DNA of 64,000 nucleotides from Paenibacillus sp. FSL K6-0276 (GTDB lineage Bacteria > Bacillota > Bacilli > Paenibacillales > Paenibacillaceae): NCBI RefSeq assembly GCF_037977235.1, contig NZ_CP150276.1, positions 3,844,001 through 3,908,000 of the forward strand. The letters are read 5' to 3'. This document shows, one piece after another, positions 27,501-35,231 of this stretch. The notes under the pieces were generated by a model. It saw only the letters and a list, made by a program, of their open reading frames with translations. It did not search any database and was not told the DNA's origin. A program made the translations under genes and the position numbers. Within the stretch, counting starts at the first letter, position 1. Each line of letters starts with the position of its first letter.

Positions 27501-27667
27501 GATTCAATGTCCACCCCACGTAAATCTAACACGCCTTGCTTCACAGTAGGTGGATTGGACAACGAAAAATGATTATGCCAGCCCCATCGCACAACAAGCA
27601 ACAGTCCGATAAATACTACTATGTATAACATATGACTTAACTTAATCTTATTCTCCGAAGTTCTCAT
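24551..27667 (-). CDS. 7TMR-DISM hybrid histidine kinase with second LytS-type kinase core
   Basis: 1038-residue membrane sensor. Order seen: TM helix (about 13-30); extracytoplasmic jelly-roll (about 40-200; GVLDLRGVDIESLSSFPLDG and FPLDGEWEFYPEQW are typical of 7TMR-DISM proteins); seven membrane helices (about 210-420); HisKA with NTSHELRTPLHGI; HATPase with LVHNALKY and GLGLSICKEL; a receiver with LAVDDDSVNL and the phospho-Asp in LIIADVMMPGMSG; then a second kinase module, QAQIHPHFLFNTLNSI and QPLVENAVRHGV, with its own ATPase domain. Two different kinase chemistries in one chain are known in Paenibacillus but are unusual elsewhere. I use the ATG at 27667, five bases after GAGG; the longer frame starts at a GTG without a ribosome site. 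Confidence 0.92.
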   Translation of the reverse strand: MRTSENKIKLSHMLYIVVFIGLLLVVRWGWHNHFSLSNPPTVKQGVLDLRGVDIESLSSFPLDGEWEFYPEQWVNATNIDNATKGQRLQVPGNWTAEFNPADQEKAYGYGTYHLRILLNQPLSEPLSFWFQSVYTASEVEINGRVLSRFGKLSEEKEGHVSVAKSFLISYAPTDQNQMDLFVRASNYGSPLKGGIVRSVEFGIQHEVDTIYWNSIGLQLIVVVILLLHGLYLLIIYLMDVRKTELIIFFLMLVTAAMTVGVKHNGLLFRFLQVDFGWTLKLKALSFIGFCLFLFLMGRELLGNQRNGKAFYSYILIVIGYTLYIVVGPEENVLYSIEKGFYKILYYVPLFWTAYYFAKMVFLRAEGALFLLCSVLAVINNMLWGSVYYAGTSQFMFYPVDMIAALVTFSAYWFRRYFHQSHQNVLLNAQLAEANKLKDRFLANTSHELRTPLHGIMNIAQSVLTRKKHVLDEESQRDMELLIMVSRRMSLMLNDLLDVVRLQDKQIVMNIKAVQVRSLAEGVLDILRFLTGGTKVELSMHINEDLPRVYADEERLVQILINLVHNALKYTEQGRVELAAEQVDEHVWIHVTDTGVGMDEALKKRVFMRYEQGAYGEGGIGLGLSICKELVELHDSELLLQSQPGQGSKFSFKLPVVNESVQSFIPDAQLEKDTETLSPFSTWITAETSTMVAATYSTKEVEPLSKLDTDSDFIRVLAVDDDSVNLKVLQNILSEGTYQIVTTTSASEALDMLNHDRFDLIIADVMMPGMSGYELTRLIRERFTMFELPIILLTARSEREDIYAGFLAGANDYVTKPVDAMELKYRALSLSSMKRAVNDRLRMEGAYLQAQIHPHFLFNTLNSIMSLSDFDTAKMRELSDAFTTYLRISFDFLNAGKLVTLSQELELVENYVYIQQQRFEERLNVEWEVDANLEMLIPPLTLQPLVENAVRHGVLSRAKGGTLRIHIETRADAVHFNVADTGMGMDEAQVSELLNPKGHKNQGIGLLNTDRRLTQLYGRGLQIQSIPGVGTTVSFIIPD

Positions 27668-27790
27668 GAACGCCTCATTCTCCGACAAATTTAATAGTGC
27701 TATATTCCCATCTTCCACTATTGAACATTATAGTCTGATTATACTATAATATGAGGTCTGTGAACGTAAGTAATCCGAGTTTCAAAGGAC

Positions 27791-27832
27791 AAAAAAAGGA
27801 AACTCCAAATTGAGCGGAGTTTCCATTTTTAA
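27791..27832 (-). terminator. Terminator of the ankyrin lipoprotein gene
   Basis: GGAAACTCC (27798-27806) pairs with GGAGTTTCC (27816-27824), with T-run on the minus strand. Confidence 0.85.
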
Positions 27833-27833
27833 A

Positions 27834-28553
27834 TTACAATGACTCACTACTCTTATTCATTAACATTTCTACCATTTCTTGATAACCCCTATTTTGTGCA
27901 TGCTGTAAGGGACTAATTCCATTAGAATCTGCAAGATGAATATCAGCACCATGATGAATTAACAGTTGAACTATAACCTGATGTTCTTTGCCTCCATCGC
28001 CCAGTATGATAGCTTCAAGTAATGCAGTCCAACCAAGATTATTGACATGATCAATATTGACGTCAGAACTTGTAAGAAGTTCTTCCACAATGTCCACATG
28101 ACCACGGTCAGCAGCAGGAATAAGCGCGGTTCCCCCAAACCTATTCAGAATAGATGTATCGGCGCCTGCAGCAACAGATACCCTCACAAAATCAAGCATA
28201 CCTTCAGCTCCTGCATAGAGAAGAGGATTATCTGAGCGGTTGTCGCGAATATTGATGTTGGCACCTTTTTCAAGCAATAATTTGAATATATCCAGTTGAT
28301 TCGTGTGTACAGCGATCATAGCCGGCGTTCTACCCTCATTGTCTGTAGCATCAATATCTGCACCATCTGCTAATAGTTTTGTTATAAGATCCTTATCTCC
28401 TTGACGAGTAGCAGCTAACAGTGCTTGGTTCAACTTATCCATTTCATTGTTCACCTCCTGAGTTGATTGCTGCCCTTGGTTGTTTAACACCTTGAAATCA
28501 TTTGTCTGACATCCTGTAATAAAGAGGATGAGTGTCAACACGAGAAAGCGCAT
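27834..28553 (-). CDS. Ankyrin-repeat lipoprotein
   Basis: 239-residue secreted lipoprotein: signal MRFLVLTLILFITGC with the lipobox ITGC, a short Gln/Asn linker, then five to six ankyrin repeats from about residue 50 on. Repeat hallmarks are seen in GADIDATDNEGRTPAMIAV, GANINIRDNRSDNPLLYA, GGTALIPAADRGHVDIVEEL and NGISPLQHAQNRGYQEMVEML. Ankyrin arrays bind proteins; the partner on the cell surface is unknown. I use the ATG at 28553, about nine bases after AAAGGTG. Similar proteins are common in Paenibacillus and Bacillus. Confidence 0.88.
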   Translation of the reverse strand: MRFLVLTLILFITGCQTNDFKVLNNQGQQSTQEVNNEMDKLNQALLAATRQGDKDLITKLLADGADIDATDNEGRTPAMIAVHTNQLDIFKLLLEKGANINIRDNRSDNPLLYAGAEGMLDFVRVSVAAGADTSILNRFGGTALIPAADRGHVDIVEELLTSSDVNIDHVNNLGWTALLEAIILGDGGKEHQVIVQLLIHHGADIHLADSNGISPLQHAQNRGYQEMVEMLMNKSSESL

Positions 28554-28583
28554 GGCAACCAACACCTTTCATGTAGATTCTCC

Positions 28584-28868
28584 TTATTTCGAAGTAAATG
28601 TTGCTTGGGAAGTTACCCATGCGCCCAGTGGTGTTACAGTATACGCTGTACCTTCAGCCAATTTACCGTTATTCGTAATATCAAATATGCCTACGGCACC
28701 TTTACGACTGGAGAATTTATACGTTGCAACCAATTTGTCTCCGTTTCGATCGGTTAGTTGTACACTACGACCCGAAAACAATTCATCCCCAGGGTCTTGA
28801 GCCAAAGTTACATTAATGGATGTTCCGCTGACAGCTTCCGCACCAGAGATTTGCAGTCTCTGGATTGC
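28584..28868 (-). pseudogene. C-terminal fragment of a secreted Ig-like/S-layer type protein
   Basis: About 94 codons in one open frame without a start: AIQRLQISGAEAVSGTSINV, then TDRNGDKLVATYKFSSRKGAVGIFDI and GTAYTVTPLGAWVTS. The strand pattern and many Thr/Ser/Gly residues are those of an Ig-like domain from a surface protein. The 5' part is missing and replaced by a histidine kinase remnant that joins at about 28869. No ribosome site precedes it. Confidence 0.6.
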
Positions 28869-29513
28869 AGGTTAAGATCAAATTGAAGGTCTCCCTCTTG
28901 AATTCGTTCTGCGGAATCCCTTAACTTGTTCAGTGGCTTAATAACACATTCGCAACCACAAGAACGCCAATCAATATCAACAAAAAGATCGGTAACAGCC
29001 TCCGTGTGAGTTCCGCAAAAGGACTATGTTCTTTGATGACGAAAACACTGCCTTTCGCCCCATCCGAATATTTAAAGTCAAATTTGGCATATCTATAAAA
29101 TCTTTCTTTGATATTAAACGTGTTACGAATCTGATAGTTATTCAGATCGTAAGGAGGCAAAGCATCCTTTAATTCAGGTTGATTGAAGGTCGCGATTCAA
29201 AAACAGGGTCATTCAATCGCCTTACAAATAGTCCCGCTTTCTCTGTCTTTAGCATAAAATCATATTCTAGTAACAAATCCTTGTTCTGTAATTCATCCGG
29301 GTCATGTTTGGCTAAATACTTTAATTCTAAAAAAATAGATTCTTCTTGCTCCGACAACGGATTTAATTGATAGTGCACTTTATAAAAATCCCGAAGACTG
29401 TGAACATCTCCTGTAGAAGCGATTGTAAATAATGCTGCCGTCATTACGATCATAAGTAAACTAACAACTAACATTCCCGTATAAGATAACAGTAATTTTA
29501 TCCGAATCGACAC
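28869..29513 (-). pseudogene. N-terminal remnant of a HAMP histidine kinase, frameshifted and truncated
   Basis: Begins at a GTG (29513) after GGGGAG with a normal TM1 (IKLLLSYTGMLVVSLLMIVMTA) and sensor region. The frame breaks at about 29165 and continues as DYNNYQIRNTFNIKERFYRY-type sequence to TM2 (LLPIFLLILIGVLVVANVL). It breaks again at about 28940 with loss of a few residues, and continues as VIKPLNKLRDSAERIQEGDLQ, the start of a HAMP domain. Kinase and ATPase domains are gone, and unrelated Ig-like sequence follows. Two frameshifts and a deletion mean that no working sensor is made. Confidence 0.75.
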
Positions 29514-29599
29514 GACTTCTCCCCTCTCACTAGCATTGGATACTCTAAATAGTCATCTCGTATTTTAGTGAAATACTATCACATGGAGAAAAAGTTTGC

Positions 29600-29712
29600 T
29601 TACAGACAAGTATAAACGCCTTTGGCGTCCTTTTTAAGGATGGCAAGCGTTTATGCGAGAATTATAAGGATAAAGTATATCGTGAAATTTATTCTTTCTT
29701 ATAATTTAAAAA
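29600..29712. repeat. Structured dispersed repeat, copy 2
   Basis: Second copy of the element at 4893-5000. The same three stems occur: TAAACGC (29613-29619) with GCGTTTA (29647-29653); CGTCCTT (29626-29632) with AAGGATG (29636-29642), which now has a G-U pair where copy 1 has G-C; and AATTATAAG (29660-29668) with CTTATAATT (29698-29706), where an A-T pair of copy 1 has become T-A. It lies alone in a gene-free stretch between the kinase remnant and the terminator of the PfkB operon. Confidence 0.75.
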
Positions 29713-29921
29713 AACTTCCACCAACACTCCGGCAGAAGTTTCTATAGAACTTAATTCACGCGATCTCATTAATGACAGGTACGTGAAAATTAATTATGTT
29801 AGCTATACCCAATAGATAAAGTTTGTGGACACATAATAAAAGTTCCACCTGAAAAAAGATTTTTCGAATTCTTAAGTTTCATATAGAGGTTCCGATTAAC
29901 GGAAAGATGCACATATAATAG

Positions 29922-29968
29922 AACAAAGGGAACCCCGGCGCCCATTAGTACCTCAAGGTTCCCTTCTA
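29922..29968 (-). terminator. Terminator of the permease-kinase operon
   Basis: GGGAACC (29928-29934) pairs with GGTTCCC (29957-29963) around a 22-base loop, with T-rich sequence after it on the minus strand. The bases between copy 2 of the repeat and this stem hold nothing else that I can support. Confidence 0.7.
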
Positions 29969-30010
29969 ATTACCGCCCTCTATCTCACCAGCTGAACGCC
30001 GCAATCTGTT

Positions 30011-30925
30011 TTATAATTGTAGCTTTCCGCCCTGTTGCTGCACCACTATGCCGGCAATGACATTCCCCAGCTCACAGGCCTGTTGCAGAGAATACCCTCT
30101 GGCCAGTCCTGCGATAAAAGCGCCCGTGTGCGCATCACCTGCACCAATCGTGTCGACGACCTTCACCGGCTTCGTCTCGGCGAAACCCTTTTCATCCGGT
30201 GAGCAGTATAGGGTTCCTTCGCCGCCCAAGGTGACAATAACAGCCTCGCCCGTCCGCCGGACCAGATTGGCGGCTGCTTCCTTTGCATCATTTTCCCGCA
30301 TTATCGCCTTGATCTCGGACTCGTTGGCATGTACGATCGTACCCATGCTGAAGATTCTCTCCAAGATCGACGTCTCCAGAAATTCTCCACGCGGACCCGG
30401 ATCAAAAACAATCTTCCCGGTCGATTTCCGGCGGCTTAGTGCGTCCAGGATGACGGGACCCGACGTTCCTTCCAGTTCGTAGCCGCTGACGTAGATATAG
30501 TCATAGCTTTCGAGATCCAATGTTTCGAACCAGCTGGCATCCCATCGTATTTCAATCCCGGGAATGGTAATGAAAGTCCGCTCTCCGTCACGCTCCACGA
30601 TCGACAGATTCCAGCCGTTGTCGCCGGAAGCGTCCTCCAGCAGCACAGGAACGCCGTCTTTTTGCAGCTGGGCTTTGACGATATCGCCATAGCTTCCTTT
30701 TCCCACCGGAGCAAACAGGTTGTAGTTGACATGCAGCTGGTTCAGAATATTAGATACGTTGTAGGCGCAGCCGCCCACAACGGTTTCTTTGTGCTCTGCC
30801 ATAACATCCTCGGCCGTTTTCGGCAGCTTGTCAAGCTGGATGATGACATCGACCACGGCCGCGCCTATAACGAGAATTTTACGGCTTTTGTCTGATTTTG
30901 TACGCTCAAGTAAATATTCATTCAT
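30011..30925 (-). CDS. PfkB/ribokinase-family sugar or nucleoside kinase (YegV-like)
   Basis: 304-residue kinase. Seen: ILVIGAAVVDVII at the N-terminus, the GGCAYNVSNIL substrate segment (GG pair), and the anion hole and catalytic Asp in VVDTIGAGDAHTGAFIAGL. Members phosphorylate ribose, fructose derivatives, nucleosides or pseudouridine; the substrate is not fixed by sequence. It overlaps the permease gene by eight bases (ATGAATGA), a sign of translational coupling. With an ADP-ribosylglycohydrolase and GntR gene beside it, the set matches E. coli yegU-yegV-yegW, which suggests an N-glycoside (nucleoside-like) substrate. Confidence 0.9.
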   Translation of the reverse strand: MNEYLLERTKSDKSRKILVIGAAVVDVIIQLDKLPKTAEDVMAEHKETVVGGCAYNVSNILNQLHVNYNLFAPVGKGSYGDIVKAQLQKDGVPVLLEDASGDNGWNLSIVERDGERTFITIPGIEIRWDASWFETLDLESYDYIYVSGYELEGTSGPVILDALSRRKSTGKIVFDPGPRGEFLETSILERIFSMGTIVHANESEIKAIMRENDAKEAAANLVRRTGEAVIVTLGGEGTLYCSPDEKGFAETKPVKVVDTIGAGDAHTGAFIAGLARGYSLQQACELGNVIAGIVVQQQGGKLQL

Positions 30926-32306
30926 GTGATACCCCTCCTTGCTTGGACTTGCCGTTCAACTGACTCAATATAATCGTTACCACCGCACTCGCCGCGAAAG
31001 CAAGCAGCACACCGAGACTGTTATCCTTAAAGATTCCTGTCGCGAACGGGCCGCTGAAGAACGAAGAGTTGGTGAACAGGAAGCCTACAATTACACCGAT
31101 AATCCAGCTAGTCACACCATTGTAATTAAAAGCTTTGCCTGTAGTATACTCCAACAATCCTGCGTCATAGCCCGTCTTGCTGCGCAGTAGCACATAGTCG
31201 AACATAAAGGTCGCCGCCCAGGCCGCCAGGCCGATGCCGAGGATACCGAGGAACAACTGGAAATTCATGAGGAAATCCTCCGAAATAAACAGTACATAGA
31301 CCGGAATCAGAATCATGATCAGGGCGTGAATAGAGATCGCCACTTTATCGCTGACCTTGATATTCAAGGTTTCCATGCTAACACGGGCCGATTTCAGGCT
31401 GATGATGCACTGCGGAATCAGACCGCCAACTGCTGTGATGAAGTAGATTACAGTCATCCATTTCGGTAGCGCATTGCCAATGGCCTGAATCGGGTTGGAA
31501 GCGGAGACCAGATCCGGCACCGAAGTGCTGAGCAGAATCCCCACGCCCATCATGAAGAACAGGGGAATGAAGGCACCGAGCGTCACACTGGAGAATACCT
31601 TTTTGCCGGAATTGGTCGGATTCTGGTAAGCGCTGTAGTCAGCGGCGGCAATGGACCAGCTGATGCCCGTTCCCGCAATGATGATGGAGAGCGCCGGCAA
31701 AAATCCATTCAGCCAGTCGCCGTTGCTCATACGAAACAATGCCGTCCAATCCGTTTGGGGAATGAGAATCACCAGGATCAGGAAGGTTAATGCTCCAAAA
31801 ACATAGGTGAAGAAAGTTTGTACCTTGACAAGAACATTTTGCCCAAACAGATTCGAAGTCAGAATCAACAGTACAAACAACGCCAGGCTAATAACCGTAA
31901 GTACTGCCGATTGCCCCATACCAAACAGTCCAAACAGAGACATTAGAGTCAGTGTTCCTGTAATAACGTTCACTGCTAGCCAGCCTATTAGACTGAGCCA
32001 GCCGAGCAGGTTGGGAATGTAGTTACCCTTGACACCAAAGACGGCTCTGGACAACACAAAGGTTGTCCCCCCCGACTTGAGGCCTGACAGACTTAGATAA
32101 CCCACAAGCGCAAAAGACAATGCGCCTGCTGCAGCCACCAGCAGCGACTGAATAAAGCTTAGATGATAGCTGACAATAAGTGCCCCGTATACGACACCCA
32201 GAATGCCGATATTACCGGCAAACCAGATAAAGAACAATTCCTTGGGACTTCCGGTTCTTTCTGCATGCGAGATAAACAGTTCAGAATTCGAATTCGAATT
32301 GGACAT
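30918..32306 (-). CDS. NCS1-family nucleobase/cytosine-type permease
   Basis: 463-residue membrane transporter of the NCS1 family (CodB, Mhp1 relatives). Seen: twelve hydrophobic segments, GYLSLSGLKSGGTTFVLSRAVFGVKGNYIP (helix 2-3 signature), NLLGWLSLIGWLAVNV, and GISWSIAAADYSAYQ in helix 6. The ATG at 32306 has AGGGGG upstream. A longer frame reaches back into the ADP-ribosylglycohydrolase gene and is not used. In this operon the permease takes the place of the NHS nucleoside transporter YegT, so the imported compound is probably a nucleobase, nucleoside or similar N-glycoside. Confidence 0.9.
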   Translation of the reverse strand: MSNSNSNSELFISHAERTGSPKELFFIWFAGNIGILGVVYGALIVSYHLSFIQSLLVAAAGALSFALVGYLSLSGLKSGGTTFVLSRAVFGVKGNYIPNLLGWLSLIGWLAVNVITGTLTLMSLFGLFGMGQSAVLTVISLALFVLLILTSNLFGQNVLVKVQTFFTYVFGALTFLILVILIPQTDWTALFRMSNGDWLNGFLPALSIIIAGTGISWSIAAADYSAYQNPTNSGKKVFSSVTLGAFIPLFFMMGVGILLSTSVPDLVSASNPIQAIGNALPKWMTVIYFITAVGGLIPQCIISLKSARVSMETLNIKVSDKVAISIHALIMILIPVYVLFISEDFLMNFQLFLGILGIGLAAWAATFMFDYVLLRSKTGYDAGLLEYTTGKAFNYNGVTSWIIGVIVGFLFTNSSFFSGPFATGIFKDNSLGVLLAFAASAVVTIILSQLNGKSKQGGVSHE

Positions 32307-32340
32307 TTTCTTCTTCCCCCTTAAATTAAGCTTCAGTGAG

Positions 32341-33333
32341 TTAATGCTGTGCTCTGAACGCAAGAATGTGATTGGCATAGTGGGCCAGATCCACACTGTT
32401 GGCTTCGTCAATCAATGCTCTCCAGGCAGGATCAATGGCCTCTGCTCCCGTTTTGGCGCCGCAGATAGCGGTCGCCATCGCTCCGATGGTATCTGTGTCA
32501 CCGCCCAGATTCGCACACAACAGGCTACACCGCTGCGGTTCCTTGGCATAATAAGCAATGGCGAGCGCCGCCGGGACGGATTCACTCGTGATGACACCGC
32601 TACCGATGACATCGTAGATGACCTGCAAAAATTTCTCGTCTTGACCTTCATATTGATCAGCGTATTCCAATGCGATCTTCAGCCGGGCTGGAAGAGAGGC
32701 ACTGTAAGTCTCCGCGCCGTATTTCTTCGCTTCCTGATAAGCCGAGACGGCATCCGCCATAATATCCTCCCAGGACTTGTCGGCAATGGCAGCTCCGACT
32801 GCTGCGGCAACCATTGAAGCTCCCCCCACAGCCACGTCCGTGGAATGCGTCACTTTACTAATGTCGAACACAAATTTGGACAGCTTCTGATGCTCTTCGG
32901 GGAGGAATAATCCGCCAACAGGAGCGATACGCATCGCGGCACCGTTCGTTTCCGCCTTGGAAGTGAACTCGGCAGCATCCTTGCCTTCCTTCAGCGCCAG
33001 CAGGGCGGCTTTGGAGCTTGGCCCAAGAATGTTGTTGTCAAAAGCATTCAGTCTGTCGGCCCATTCCAGGAGGTGCCGTCCAATCACAGTCGTATCCGGG
33101 ACGAAATCGCTTTCAATCAGTGCATCAAGAATCAGAAGCGCCTGTGAGGTGTCATCCGTAAATTGACCGCGGGTAAAGTTGCACGCCACATCATTTTCCT
33201 TAGGACCGTCAAGAAAATCCGTAATTGTTCCAAAGTACGCCTTCACCTTGTTTCTGCCCCACAGCTCCGAAGGCATCCCCATGGCATCGCCAATGGCCAT
33301 TCCGTATAATGCGCCAAGAATTCTATTTTTCAT
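32341..33333 (-). CDS. ADP-ribosylglycohydrolase family protein (YegU-like)
   Basis: 330-residue all-helical hydrolase. Seen: GALYGMAIGDAMGMPSE, FTDDTSQALLI (first Mg site, T-D-D), and GGDTDTIGAMATAICGA (second Mg site). Family members remove ADP-ribose or hydrolyse related N-glycosidic bonds. The small-molecule context (permease, sugar kinase) suggests catabolism of an N-riboside more than protein de-ADP-ribosylation. It is the first gene of the operon and follows GGAGAG. A GntR-type half operator lies upstream at 33446-33465. Confidence 0.92.
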   Translation of the reverse strand: MKNRILGALYGMAIGDAMGMPSELWGRNKVKAYFGTITDFLDGPKENDVACNFTRGQFTDDTSQALLILDALIESDFVPDTTVIGRHLLEWADRLNAFDNNILGPSSKAALLALKEGKDAAEFTSKAETNGAAMRIAPVGGLFLPEEHQKLSKFVFDISKVTHSTDVAVGGASMVAAAVGAAIADKSWEDIMADAVSAYQEAKKYGAETYSASLPARLKIALEYADQYEGQDEKFLQVIYDVIGSGVITSESVPAALAIAYYAKEPQRCSLLCANLGGDTDTIGAMATAICGAKTGAEAIDPAWRALIDEANSVDLAHYANHILAFRAQH

Positions 33334-33440
33334 GATTATCTCTCTCCTATCTATTTAAATGCGGTAGTTCTATGAATCCAGACTTTCCCTTTGTTACTCT
33401 TTTTCCTTTTGTTGTCTTTCAATTCAATCCAAATGATATT

Positions 33441-33465
33441 ACACATACGGTTGTACGTATGAGTT
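33441..33465. promoter_or_regulatory. Probable GntR half-operator upstream of the hydrolase gene
   Basis: TACGTATGAGTT at 33454-33465 repeats exactly the right two-thirds of the 18-bp palindrome at 34314-34331. The left half is degenerate, but a second TACG occurs 12 bases before. Its position between the divergent-looking start regions of the operon fits a regulatory site. Confidence 0.5.
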
Positions 33466-33496
33466 GTCTTTGAAATGAAGCCGAGATCACTCGGCG

Positions 33497-34198
33497 TTAG
33501 ATTTGCGTCACAACTTTAAACTCCACGTTCGGGCCATAAATGACTTCTACCTTTTCTACCTCGGTTCCCTTCTCATCCAGCACACTGCCTTTGGCCATGA
33601 TCAGCGGGAAATCCCCCTCATATTCGAACAACTGCCTGGTCCGCTTGCTGCTGTTAATAGGATGTATACCGAGTGAGGCGTTCTGCGGATAAATACTGTA
33701 ACGTTGATTCATGATCTGATACAGGGAATGCTCGGAGAAGTCATATTGTTCAATGCCTGGAAAAAGGTTCAAGGGAACATAGGACGTGTCCAGGGTCAAC
33801 CACTTGATGGTCGTCTCCCTGCGGGTTCCGCGAAGCCGCACCAGATTCATAAAAGATACCCCGTCTAGGTTAACGATCTCCTTCTTCAGGACACGCGAAA
33901 CGGGAATCTCATTCTTCTTCCGCGCATATTCCGTAAAGCCGCTAAAGTTCCAGATGTTATGCTTCATTTCCCGCAGGCATACGATCGTGCCCTTACCGTG
34001 CCTCTTTACCAGAAGCGCTTCGTCCACAAGGCCGTCAATCGCTTTGCGGATCGTGGTCCGCGTGACCTCATACAGCTTCATCATTTCTGTCTCGGAAGGA
34101 ATCGTCTCTCCTTCCTTGTACTTCCCGCTGATGATATCACTTCGGATCAGGTTCTGCAGTTGAACATATAGCGGAACACTATCGTGTTTGTTTAGCAT
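33497..34198 (-). CDS. GntR/HutC-family regulator (YegW-like)
   Basis: 233 residues. The winged helix-turn-helix (about 1-70) has PLYVQLQNLIRSDIISGKY, PSETEMMKLYEVTRTTIRKAIDGL and GKGTIV. The UTRA effector domain follows (about 90-230). The start has AAGGAGG. It is read in the same direction as, and just upstream of, the hydrolase-permease-kinase operon. An exact palindrome 116 bases upstream of its start and a matching half-site in front of the hydrolase suggest that it controls both itself and the operon, probably as a repressor released by a sugar-phosphate or nucleoside. Confidence 0.9.
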   Translation of the reverse strand: MLNKHDSVPLYVQLQNLIRSDIISGKYKEGETIPSETEMMKLYEVTRTTIRKAIDGLVDEALLVKRHGKGTIVCLREMKHNIWNFSGFTEYARKKNEIPVSRVLKKEIVNLDGVSFMNLVRLRGTRRETTIKWLTLDTSYVPLNLFPGIEQYDFSEHSLYQIMNQRYSIYPQNASLGIHPINSSKRTRQLFEYEGDFPLIMAKGSVLDEKGTEVEKVEVIYGPNVEFKVVTQI

Positions 34199-34313
34199 AT
34201 TGCCTCCTTAAACGCAACCACGGAAAAGAAATCAGATCACAGAACACATCTGCACACGCCTGCTGCTTACAGTGATTTAGCGCTTTCATATCATAATGGC
34301 TGAGCTCATCCAT

Positions 34314-34331
34314 AACTCATACGTATGAGTT
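34314..34331. promoter_or_regulatory. 18-bp perfect palindrome, likely GntR operator
   Basis: AACTCATACGTATGAGTT is a perfect palindrome, upstream of the GntR gene. Its right half recurs in front of the hydrolase gene. Size and symmetry fit a HutC-type GntR dimer. Confidence 0.7.
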
Positions 34332-34468
34332 GATTTCAATATATCAGATTCTTTATCTTTTGGCAATAGCCTGATTCCAGCAGCACATCTATGCCGCCGA
34401 GTCTATTTACCGCCTCGGTTATAAACCACACCACATGATTTAGTAATATAAATGAGACAAGAAATGTA

Positions 34469-35197
34469 TTAATTAATCTCATTCAGTGCTTCAATGGTTC
34501 GATGTAGATTAACGGATCCTTTACCTAGCTCGCAAAAATAAGGAAGATGTGAATCAGGCGTAGCTGCAGACTTATCTGTCAGATCCTTCAAATGAACATA
34601 TGCCACCCTGTCCTGATACGTTCGGATGATGGATGCTGGGTCCATACCCGCTCCGAGCAAATGTGCTGAATCAGGCGCAAGATAAACAACCTTCGGATCT
34701 GTCAGACTCATCAAAATCCCAATTTCATTTTCATCTTGCAATTCCGTCCACTAATGCGGATGAACACAAGACTTCACCCCTAACGCATAGGTTCTTTTAG
34801 CCACTTCATTTATCGTTGCTGCAGCAACCTTCAATTCTTCCAATGTTGATGGTTGATCCCGAGTGCCACCTGGCCCTAGCACAAGGATATCTGCTCCACA
34901 TTTCGCAATAATTTTAGCTAAACGCACATTGTATTCAATGATACTTGAACGGTCTGCGGGATTACCGAATCTTTAATGCTGTCCCCTAGGAGTCCCTCCA
35001 TACAACGCTGTCATCTCTAGCCCATACCCAGCCAAGATTGCTTGTAATTGTTCTGGATTTTCTTCATATTGAAGCGCAAAAGACGCCCATGGCTCAATCC
35101 CTGTATAACCCAGCATGGAGACTTCCTCCAACGCCTTGATATGATTTTGCCCCCAAGTGATGGTGTGTGCAGCGATTCTACCTTTGAACGGATTCAT
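34469..35197 (-). pseudogene. Sugar-phosphate isomerase/epimerase (TIM barrel) with two in-frame stops
   Basis: A 243-codon frame of the AP-endonuclease-2/IolE-type TIM barrel. It opens MNPFKGRIAAHTITWGQNH after an excellent AAGGAG site and continues in one frame to 34469 with NVRLAKIIAKCGADILVLGPGG, VKSCVHPH and VYLAPDSAHLLGAG. TAA at 34973-34975 and a TAG just after CVHPH (about 34751) interrupt it without any shift of frame. Metal-ligand motifs on both sides of the stops are preserved, so decay is recent. Second gene product of a broken sugar operon. Confidence 0.8.
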
Positions 35198-35231
35198 CCT
35201 TAATTCTCCTTCCAATGTGGATTCGATGTGT

